This document shows positions 28,641 to 34,751 of a stretch of 34,751 bases of DNA, one piece after another; within the stretch, counting starts at the first letter, position 1; every line of letters begins with the position of its first letter. Under the pieces are notes generated by a model. It was not told the DNA's origin. It did no database searches and was given only the letters and a program-made list of their open reading frames with translations. The translations under genes were made by a program, and so were the position numbers. The stretch covers positions 1 through 34,751 of the forward strand of contig NZ_CAPJ01000089.1 of the NCBI RefSeq assembly GCF_000331775.1. Reading direction: 5' to 3'. The stretch is from Xanthomonas translucens pv. translucens DSM 18974. Its GTDB lineage: Bacteria > Pseudomonadota > Gammaproteobacteria > Xanthomonadales > Xanthomonadaceae.

Positions 28641-28655
28641 AACTGCTAAGCAGTT
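28641..28655. repeat. Perfect 15-base palindrome upstream of OB-fold gene promoter
   Basis: AACTGCT-A-AGCAGTT, two perfect 7-base arms about a central A, 7 bases before the -35 box at 28663. It could be an operator or a chance palindrome; no regulator family is suggested. Confidence 0.4.
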
Positions 28656-28662
28656 GCGCCGG

Positions 28663-28689
28663 TCAAGTTCGTCGTGACCACGCCGATAG
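28663..28689 (+). promoter_or_regulatory. Sigma-28 (FliA) promoter for OB-fold gene (and perhaps MCP J)
   Basis: -35 TCAAGTTC (28663-28670), 11 bases, -10 GCCGATAG (28682-28689). A strong match, about 73 bases before the GTG start at 28763. Confidence 0.78.
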
Positions 28690-28762
28690 CTGATTGGTAG
28701 CCGCGATTCAGTTGTGGCCGATTCATTTTCCCAGCCCTTTCCGCCCCTAAAGGAGTTTCTCC

Positions 28763-29143
28763 GTGAAACCGAACTTCCCGTTGCTGCTGATCCTGCTGCT
28801 TGCCGCCAGCCCGAGCGCCTTCGCCCAGTCGCAGCAGATGATCCCGCCGGAGATGGCGGCCCGCTTCGTGGGCAAGGACGGCATGGTCTGTGGCAAGGTC
28901 GAGAAGGCCAAGTACGCGCAGAACTCCGAAGGCGAGCCGACCTTCCTGTACATGGGCGGCATGTTCCCGCGCCACACCTTCTCCGCTCGCATCGCCGGCG
29001 CCGACCGCGGCAAGTTCGGCTTCGCGCCGGAAAGCCTGGAAGGCAAGGACGTGTGCGTGATCGGCAAGATCGAACGCGACAGCTCGCGCGCCGAGATCCA
29101 GGTCAGCGCGCCGTCCAGCCTGAAGCTGGCCACGATCAAGTAA
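28763..29143 (+). CDS. Small secreted protein, OB-fold-like
   Basis: A 126-residue protein starting at GTG 28763 behind a perfect AAGGAG with 7-base spacing. The signal peptide MKPNFPLLLILLLAASPSAFA (cleavage near 21) is followed by about 105 residues. The pattern of FVGKDGMVCGKVEKAKYA, TFLYMGGMFPRHTFSARI and LEGKDVCVIGKIE resembles secreted single OB-fold domains, with one Cys in each of the first and last parts (GMVCGK, DVCVIG). Such periplasmic OB-fold proteins have no firm function that I know. It is preceded by a FliA-type promoter and sits 104 bases before MCP J, which points to a motility or receptor role, but a terminator lies between. Function not assigned. Confidence 0.82.
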   Translation: MKPNFPLLLILLLAASPSAFAQSQQMIPPEMAARFVGKDGMVCGKVEKAKYAQNSEGEPTFLYMGGMFPRHTFSARIAGADRGKFGFAPESLEGKDVCVIGKIERDSSRAEIQVSAPSSLKLATIK

Positions 29144-29153
29144 GACGACGAAG

Positions 29154-29204
29154 CGTCGCCTCGCCGGAGCCCATGCGCGCCGGCAAGGCGGCGTTTTTGT
29201 TTTT
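29154..29204 (+). terminator. Intrinsic terminator between OB-fold gene and MCP J
   Basis: The left arm 29154-29167 and right arm 29180-29193 form 14 positions with one G-T pair and one mismatch. They are followed by TTTTTGTTTTT (29194-29204). Confidence 0.82.
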
Positions 29205-29247
29205 CTGATGCTTCGCCACCGTTGTCGAACCAAGGGGAAATGCGTTC

Positions 29248-31635
29248 ATGCAGTGGATAAAAAATCTGAAGCTGATGCCGAAGCTGATGCTGGCGTTCGG
29301 TCTCGTGCTCGCCATCATGTTGATCCAGGGACTGGTCGCCTACAACGGCCTGCATGCGATCAACAACGTGGCCGACAATGCCTCTAACCAGGTGGTACCC
29401 AGCGTGCGCACCGGCGGCGAGATGCGCGGTATCCTCGGCGAATACCGCAGCGCGGCCTACCAGAGCCTGATCCGCAGCAGCGATGCGATCAAGAAAGACG
29501 CCGAAACGCGCAAGGTTGCGCTGAAGAAGCGGATGGACGAGATCATCGCCCAGTATCCGCCGATGATCGGCAGCCCGCAGGAGCGCGCGATCTACGAGCG
29601 CACCGCGGCGGACTGGAAGAAGGCCACCGCCTCCTACCAGTCGGTGGACGAGATGCTGCAGCTGGAACTGCACGACGATGCGATCGACACCTTCACCGGC
29701 GAGACCCGCACTCTGCACAACAAGGTCGTGGACGACGTGATCGCGCTGATCGGCGAGAACAACCGCCAGGCGCAGGTCGCCGCAGTGGTCGCCAACACCA
29801 CCTACCGTCGGTCCTCGGCCTTGCTGCTGATGTGCGTGGTGATCGGCGTCATCGGCGCCGTAGGCCTGGCCTGGCTGTTCGGGCGCATGCTGGCCAGCAA
29901 CGTGCGCAGCGCGGTCAAGGTCGCCAACGAGGTCGCAGGCGGCAAGCTCGACGGGCACATCGACGCCACCGGCAAGGACGAGATAGGCGAACTGCTGCAG
30001 GCGCTCAAGCGCATGCAGCAGGACCTGCGCGAGCGCACCGAGCGCGACGCGGCGGTGGCTGCCGAGAACCTGCGCATCCGCACCGCGCTGGACAACTCCT
30101 CCACCGGCATGTACATCGCCGACCTGGACTACACCATCGTCTACGCGAACCCGTCGATGCAGGGCATCGTCGACAAGTACGCCGACCAGATCAGCAAGAT
30201 CGCCCCCGCATTCGACTCGAGCATGCCGCTGGTCGGTTCCTCGCTGTCGGTGCTGGAATACGGCAACCAGATCGACACACGCACCGTGGCCGCGATCGAG
30301 AAGCAGGGCATCGCCGAGCGCGAGATGGCCTACGGCCATGCCCGCATCGCGCAGATCGTGTCCAGCATCCGCGACGCGCACGGTAGCCATGTCGGCTTCG
30401 TCTGCGAATCGCGCGATCGCACCGTCGAAGCACAGGTCGAAGAGGAAGTGGCCAAGATCGTGCAGGCCGCCGCCGCCGGCGACCTGTCCGGACGCGTGGC
30501 CACCGAAGGCAAGCAGGGTTTCTTCCTGCAGTTGGCGCAGCAGCTCAACGGCCTGCTGCAGGCCAACGGCGACAGCATCGGCGAAGTCTCCAAGCTGCTG
30601 ACCGCGCTGTCGCACGGCGACCTGACCGCACGCATGCACGGCGAGTTCGAGGGCGTGTTCGCCAGCATGCGCGACGACGCCAATGCCACCGCCGAGCAAC
30701 TCGCCGCCATCGTCGGCCGCATCCAGACCGCTGCGGTCAGCATCAACGCCTCCGCTGGCGAGATCGCCGCCGGCAACGACGACCTGTCGCGCCGCACCGA
30801 GCAACAGGCGGCGAACCTGGAAGAGACTGCCGCGTCGATGGAGGAATTGACCTCCACCGTGAAGCAGAACGCCGAGCATGCACGCCAGGCCAATCAACTT
30901 GCGGTCGGTGCGGCCGCGGTCGCCTCGCAAGGCGGCGCCGTGGTCGGCCAGGTCGTCACCACGATGAGCGGCATCGAGACCTCCTCGAAGAAGATCGCCG
31001 ACATCATCTCGGTGATCGACGGCATCGCCTTCCAGACCAATATCCTGGCGCTCAACGCCGCAGTGGAAGCGGCGCGTGCCGGCGAACAAGGCCGCGGCTT
31101 CGCCGTGGTCGCCAGCGAGGTGCGCACGCTCGCCCAGCGCTCGGCCAATGCCGCCAAGGAGATCAAGGGCCTGATCGACGCCTCGGTGAGCCAGGTCGCC
31201 AACGGTTCGGCGCTGGTGCGCCAGGCCGGGCAGACCATGACCGAGATCGTGTCCTCGGTGCAGCGCGTCACCGACATCATGAGCGAGATCGCGGCCGCGT
31301 CCCAGGAGCAGTCGTCCGGCATCGAGCAGGTCAACCAGACCGTCACCCAGATGGACGAGACCACCCAGCAGAACGCCGCGCTGGTGGAAGAAGCCACTGC
31401 CGCCGCACGCTCGATGGAAGAACAGGCCGGGCAGCTGACCGAAGCGGTCTCGATCTTCCGCGTGGAGCAGACGCCGGCCAGTGCGCCGCCGCCGCCGCCG
31501 CGCCATGCGCAGGTGCACTCGATCCGCACGGTGGCCACGAAGCCGGCCGCGGTGCCATCGAGCAAGCCGGCGCTGGCCACCCGCAGCAACAAGTCCGTAC
31601 CGGCCCTGGCTGATTCGGACTGGCAGGAGTTCTGA
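29248..31635 (+). CDS. Methyl-accepting chemotaxis protein J (four-helix sensor plus PAS)
   Basis: A 795-residue receptor, start at 29248 with AAGGGG upstream. TM1 is about 12-34. The periplasmic four-helix sensor (35-189) fits the 4HB_MCP pattern, with [17 protein letters not shown] at 59-75. TM2 is about 190-212, followed by HAMP ([20 protein letters not shown]). A PAS domain spans about 272-395 ([39 protein letters not shown]), closely related to that of E. GDLSGRVA and [11 protein letters not shown] linker units and a Tsr-like domain follow, and the C-terminus SDWQEF is a tether. A proline run (PPPPPP) lies in the C-terminal linker. No FliA-type site was found in the 50 bases between the preceding terminator and the start, so transcription may depend on read-through. 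Confidence 0.93.
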   Translation: MQWIKNLKLMPKLMLAFGLVLAIMLIQGLVAYNGLHAINNVADNASNQVVPSVRTGGEMRGILGEYRSAAYQSLIRSSDAIKKDAETRKVALKKRMDEIIAQYPPMIGSPQERAIYERTAADWKKATASYQSVDEMLQLELHDDAIDTFTGETRTLHNKVVDDVIALIGENNRQAQVAAVVANTTYRRSSALLLMCVVIGVIGAVGLAWLFGRMLASNVRSAVKVANEVAGGKLDGHIDATGKDEIGELLQALKRMQQDLRERTERDAAVAAENLRIRTALDNSSTGMYIADLDYTIVYANPSMQGIVDKYADQISKIAPAFDSSMPLVGSSLSVLEYGNQIDTRTVAAIEKQGIAEREMAYGHARIAQIVSSIRDAHGSHVGFVCESRDRTVEAQVEEEVAKIVQAAAAGDLSGRVATEGKQGFFLQLAQQLNGLLQANGDSIGEVSKLLTALSHGDLTARMHGEFEGVFASMRDDANATAEQLAAIVGRIQTAAVSINASAGEIAAGNDDLSRRTEQQAANLEETAASMEELTSTVKQNAEHARQANQLAVGAAAVASQGGAVVGQVVTTMSGIETSSKKIADIISVIDGIAFQTNILALNAAVEAARAGEQGRGFAVVASEVRTLAQRSANAAKEIKGLIDASVSQVANGSALVRQAGQTMTEIVSSVQRVTDIMSEIAAASQEQSSGIEQVNQTVTQMDETTQQNAALVEEATAAARSMEEQAGQLTEAVSIFRVEQTPASAPPPPPRHAQVHSIRTVATKPAAVPSSKPALATRSNKSVPALADSDWQEF

Positions 31636-31669
31636 GGCGCCGGCAATCGCGGCGTTCATGCACTTCCCG

Positions 31670-31698
31670 ATCCCCGGCCACGCGCCGGGGATTTTTTT
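31670..31698 (+). terminator. Intrinsic terminator after MCP J
   Basis: ATCCCCGGC (31670-31678) and GCCGGGGAT (31684-31692), a 5-base loop and a run of seven T. A strong rho-independent terminator. Confidence 0.92.
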
Positions 31699-31882
31699 GC
31701 AGGAAGCATCTCGCGGTGCGGGTCGCGCCCTTCGCTCGGGGCCGGCGCGCGCCTGGTCTCAACCAGGCGGCAGGCACGCGCGTGGCAATGGCCGAAACGG
31801 ACTGGGCCAAGTTCCGTATCCAGCGGAGCGGGCTCGAATCCGAATTGCATCACAGTTAAACGCGTTCCGTGCAATGGCGAAC

Positions 31883-31909
31883 TCAAGCGCTAGGCGCCTA
31901 AGTCGATAT
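31883..31909 (+). promoter_or_regulatory. Sigma-28 (FliA) promoter for orphan sensor and MCP K
   Basis: -35 TCAAGCGC (31883-31890), 11 bases, -10 GTCGATAT (31902-31909), about 66 bases before the start at 31976. An overlapping weaker candidate is TAAACGCG (31857-31864) with GGCGAACT. Confidence 0.58.
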
Positions 31910-31975
31910 TCGATTAACGATGCGTGAATGCAGCCTTCCCCTGCCCTCGTCATCGCCGCCGCTTCGGAGCCTGAG

Positions 31976-32545
31976 ATGCCACGCCATACCGATCTGAAAT
32001 CGTCCCTGCTCGTTGCGCTGCTGTGCGTACTCGGCTGCACCACGGTGGTCGCGGTGGCGTATCTGGGCACCCGCAACCTCGACGACTCGCGCGAGCACCT
32101 GCAGCAGTTGCAGACCCGGCAAGCGCCAGCGGCCATGGCCTTGTGCGAATTGCGCGCGCAACTGGCGGAATTGCGCCTGTACCAACTGTCGTTGATCGCC
32201 GCCACCGGCAATGCGGCGGAAGTGGCCGACTACGACCAGCGCATCGAGCTATCGATGCGCGGGGCGCGCAAGCAGGTGGCGCTGTACATCGCCACCATGC
32301 CTAGTGGCGAAGAACGCCACCGCTTCGCCACGATCCAGGCCGAACTGGATGCCTACCTGAAGTTGCACCGGCAGATCGGCACGGCGGTGCATGCCGGGGA
32401 TCGCGAACGCGCCAGCCAGCTGTCCACGCAACAGGCGCTGCCGCAGCGCCGCGCCCTGTTCGCCGACCTGGAGGAACTGAGCCGCATCAACGCCCGCCAC
32501 GCGCCCCACGCGGACGCCGACGTGCTGGTCTACGCCCCCCGCTAG
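31976..32545 (+). CDS. Orphan receptor sensor module: one membrane span plus four-helix-type domain, no signalling domain
   Basis: A 189-residue protein. The start at 31976 has GGAG six bases upstream and leads straight into TM1 (about 11-30); an in-frame ATG at 31928 has no such site. The periplasmic part matches the sensor of the next gene, [25 protein letters not shown] against [21 protein letters not shown], and [20 protein letters not shown] against [20 protein letters not shown], ending [13 protein letters not shown] against [13 protein letters not shown]. It stops before the end of the last helix, with no TM2, HAMP or methylation domain, and nothing downstream encodes them in another frame. 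It may be a decoy or heterodimer partner for K, or a decayed duplicate; the intact frame and own promoter favour the former slightly. Confidence 0.8.
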   Translation: MPRHTDLKSSLLVALLCVLGCTTVVAVAYLGTRNLDDSREHLQQLQTRQAPAAMALCELRAQLAELRLYQLSLIAATGNAAEVADYDQRIELSMRGARKQVALYIATMPSGEERHRFATIQAELDAYLKLHRQIGTAVHAGDRERASQLSTQQALPQRRALFADLEELSRINARHAPHADADVLVYAPR

Positions 32546-32610
32546 CCCCGGCGCAGCGCATCGCATCGCATCGCCACCGTCTTCGACCAATCTGCTGCAG
32601 GGAACCGTCA

Positions 32611-34751
32611 ATGCACCTCCTCAAACAGCTGAAAATCCGCGACAAACTGATCTTCGCATTCGCCATGACCACGCTGCTGACCTTGGTCCTGGGCGTGTTC
32701 ACCTATTCGCGCACCACCCTGGCGATGGCCGAACTCAAGCGCATCGAACTGGATTGGGTGCCGGCCACGCAGGCGCTGGCCGAAGTCCGTGCGCAGCTAG
32801 GCGAGTTCCGTACCTACGAACTGGCGCAGATTGCCCGCGCCGACGATCCGGAAGCGATGGCCGACTACTTCAACCGCATGCAGAAGGCGCGCACCGAAGT
32901 GGCGAAGAACCAGGCGATCATCGAACGGGTGATGCTGGAGCAGACGCAGCGGCAGATGTATGCCGGGGTGAGGGAAACACTGGACGCCTACCTGCAGAGC
33001 AATACCGCGATGGGCGATGCGCTGCGGTCGGGCGACGTCGCCGCCGCGCAGGCCATCTCCGACACGCAGTCGCGGCCGCTGCGGCGCGCACTGTTCGAAC
33101 GCATCGTGGCGCTGACCGACTACAACGTCACGCAGCTGAACCAGGAAATGAACATCATCAACGCGCAGCTGTCGCGCACCAAGCTGTTGATCCTGAGCCT
33201 GCTGGTGTTGGCCATTGCCGCTGCGTCCAGCATCGGCTGGCTGCTCTCGCGCGGCATCGCGCGGCAGCTCGATGCGGCACGGCAGCTGTCGCAGGCCATC
33301 GCCCGCGGCGAGCTGGACAGTGCGGTGCGTCCCCATTCCAGCGACGAGATCGGCCAGCTGATGGGCGATATGCTGGACATGCGTGGCCGCATCCGCGCGG
33401 TGATCGACGCGCAGAACCAGATGGCGCAGCGCCACGAGCAGGGCACGATCAGCTATCGCATGGACGCGACCGCCTTCCCCGGCGACTACGGCCGCATGGT
33501 CAAGGCCAGCAACGACCTGGTCGCCGCGCACGTGGCGGTGAAGTTGCGCCTGGTACAGATCATCCAGCGCTATGCGGTCGGCGACGTGAGCGAAAACATG
33601 GAGCGCCTGCCCGGCGAGAAAGCGGTGCTGACCGAGACGATGGACACCGCCAAGGCCAACCTGACGGCGATGAACGCGCAGATCAAGCAACTGGCCGAAG
33701 CCGCTGCGGCCGGCGATTTCAGCGCCCGCGGCGACGCCGAGCGGTTCCAGTACGACTTCCGCACGATGGTGCAGAACCTCAACGCGATGATGCAGGTCAG
33801 CGACCTGACCCTGGGCGAGCTGTCGCAGCTGCTGCAGGCCATCGCCGCCGGCGATCTGAGCGTGCGCATGCACGGCGAGTTCCATGGCGTGTTCGCCAGG
33901 ATGCGCGACGACGCCAATGCCACCGCCGAACAGCTGGCCGGCATCGTCGGCCGCATCCAGACCGCGGCGGCCAGCATCAACGTCGCCTCCTCGGAGATCG
34001 CCACCGGCAACGAAGACCTGTCGCGACGCACCGAACAGCAGGTCGCCAGCCTGCAACAGACCGCCACGTCGATGGACGCGCTGACCGCCACGGTCAGGCA
34101 GAACGCCGAGCATGCACGCCAGGCCAACCAGCTCGCGGTCGGCGCCGCCGCGGTCGCCTCGCAGGGCGGCGAGGTGGTGAGCCAGGTGGTGGCTACCATG
34201 AGCGGCATCGAGATCTCTTCGAAGAAGATCGCCGACATCATCTCGGTGATCGACGGCATCGCCTTCCAGACCAACATCCTGGCCTTGAATGCGGCAGTGG
34301 AAGCCGCCCGCGCCGGCGAGCAGGGCCGCGGTTTCGCCGTGGTCGCAAGCGAGGTGCGCACCCTGGCCCAGCGCTCGGCGGGCGCGGCCAAGGAGATCAA
34401 GCACCTGATCGACGACTCGGTCACCCGCGTCGCCGAAGGGTCGGCGCTGGTCGATCAAGCCGGCCGCACCATGCAGGAGATCGTGGCCTCGGTGCAGCGT
34501 GCCACCGACATCATGGGCGATATCTCCGCCGCCTCGCAGGAGCAGTCGTCGGGCATCGAGCAGGTCAACCAGACCATCAGCCGGATGGACGAGGCGACCC
34601 AGCAGAACGCCGCGCGGGTCGAGGAAGCCACCGCCGCCGCGCGCACGCTGCAGACCCAGGCCGGCCAGCTCAGCGCCACCATCGCCGAGTTCAAGCTGGA
34701 CCCGCACGCCAGCACGCCGCCAGCACACGCCGCGCCTGGCGCCGCACCGCG
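32611..34751 (+). CDS. Methyl-accepting chemotaxis protein K (3' end cut by window)
   Basis: At least 713 residues, start at 32611 with CAGGGA upstream, open to the window end inside the C-terminal tail, so the presence of a tether cannot be judged. TM1 is about 12-32, the four-helix sensor 33-190, TM2 191-212, and HAMP 213-265. The linker is of the [17 protein letters not shown] type, with [16 protein letters not shown] and [11 protein letters not shown]. The signalling domain is Tsr-like, but the first methylation helix is altered: [20 protein letters not shown] replaces [20 protein letters not shown] found in most neighbours. The second helix has [17 protein letters not shown] and [11 protein letters not shown]. 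The sensor is paralogous to the orphan module 65 bases upstream, and the two are probably co-transcribed. Ligand unknown. Confidence 0.93.
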   Translation, partial: MHLLKQLKIRDKLIFAFAMTTLLTLVLGVFTYSRTTLAMAELKRIELDWVPATQALAEVRAQLGEFRTYELAQIARADDPEAMADYFNRMQKARTEVAKNQAIIERVMLEQTQRQMYAGVRETLDAYLQSNTAMGDALRSGDVAAAQAISDTQSRPLRRALFERIVALTDYNVTQLNQEMNIINAQLSRTKLLILSLLVLAIAAASSIGWLLSRGIARQLDAARQLSQAIARGELDSAVRPHSSDEIGQLMGDMLDMRGRIRAVIDAQNQMAQRHEQGTISYRMDATAFPGDYGRMVKASNDLVAAHVAVKLRLVQIIQRYAVGDVSENMERLPGEKAVLTETMDTAKANLTAMNAQIKQLAEAAAAGDFSARGDAERFQYDFRTMVQNLNAMMQVSDLTLGELSQLLQAIAAGDLSVRMHGEFHGVFARMRDDANATAEQLAGIVGRIQTAAASINVASSEIATGNEDLSRRTEQQVASLQQTATSMDALTATVRQNAEHARQANQLAVGAAAVASQGGEVVSQVVATMSGIEISSKKIADIISVIDGIAFQTNILALNAAVEAARAGEQGRGFAVVASEVRTLAQRSAGAAKEIKHLIDDSVTRVAEGSALVDQAGRTMQEIVASVQRATDIMGDISAASQEQSSGIEQVNQTISRMDEATQQNAARVEEATAAARTLQTQAGQLSATIAEFKLDPHASTPPAHAAPGAAP

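Larger units (their letters stand above)
31636..31975. other. Intergenic region MCP J to orphan sensor; no gene seen
   Basis: This 340-base gap holds an intrinsic terminator (31670-31698), a small GCCTGGT-CTCA-ACCAGGC hairpin near 31750-31767, and a FliA-type promoter (31883-31909). No protein is recognised. Confidence 0.6.

Noticed and set aside
28747..31659. Very long antisense open frame (about 970 codons) opposite MCP J
   Set aside because: A high-GC shadow: frames of the same composition (His/Gly/Arg/Asp-rich) appear opposite every receptor (for example 4485-6911, 9289-12117, 13070-15358, 18633-21191), have no domain or ribosome-binding site, and follow the codon periodicity of the sense gene.
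32559..32575. GCATC short tandem repeat between the orphan sensor and MCP K
   Set aside because: Only about three units in a 65-base gap; too short to claim phase variation.
1..34751. CRISPR array, tRNA/rRNA genes, insertion sequences or prophage genes
   Set aside because: None seen. The repeated sequence in the window is explained by paralogous receptors, one segmental duplication and REP elements.

Overview
This GC-rich window (roughly two thirds G+C) carries a chemotaxis receptor island on the + strand. Tsr-like receptor cytoplasmic domains, FliA-type promoters and a 'GTAGGAGCGGCTTCAGCC'-type palindromic repeat point to a motile member of the Xanthomonadaceae, most likely Xanthomonas. That assignment rests on recognition, not on a search.

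Layout. Positions 2-1192 hold the C-terminal part of cheA. Eleven methyl-accepting chemotaxis proteins (MCPs, here A to K) follow: A 1789-4044, B 4407-6572, C 6955-9168, D 9376-12036, E 13145-15520, F 15881-18124, G 18732-20975, H 21434-23941, I 24696-26903, J 29248-31635 and K 32611 to the window end. Between them lie an outer-membrane beta-barrel gene (12358-13125, before E), a Cys-rich one-span membrane protein (24204-24683, before I), a YcgR-type c-di-GMP flagellar brake (26963-27745), cheW (28064-28555), a secreted OB-fold-like protein (28763-29143, before J) and an orphan receptor sensor module with no signalling domain (31976-32545, before K). No transposase, tRNA, rRNA or CRISPR was seen.

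The receptors share an almost identical Tsr-like methylation/signalling half but have exchanged sensor and linker modules. A, B and F have four-helix-type sensors with one linker type. C and G have CHASE3 sensors. D has a double-Cache sensor, H a long helical sensor and K a four-helix sensor; C, D, G, H and K share a second linker type. E, I and J carry a cytoplasmic PAS domain, and I has a polytopic histidine-rich membrane sensor instead of a periplasmic domain. Seven of the ten complete receptors end in the xWxxF pentapeptide that tethers CheR/CheB; B, H and I do not. The 3' end of A, the A-B spacer and B are a diverged duplicate of the 3' end of E, the E-F spacer and F.

Regulation. At least ten, perhaps eleven, sites match a sigma-28 (FliA) promoter with exactly 11 bases between an 8-base -35 box (TAAAG/TCAAG type) and an 8-base -10 box (GCCGATAA type). 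They lie before C, D, the barrel-E pair, G, H, the Cys-rich protein-I pair, ycgR, cheW, the OB-fold gene, the orphan sensor-K pair, and possibly A. The island therefore reads as a late flagellar regulon in which each receptor or pair has its own promoter and is usually followed by a strong hairpin. The accessory genes under these promoters (outer-membrane barrel, Cys-rich protein, secreted OB-fold protein, orphan sensor) are the best candidates for undescribed receptor partners.
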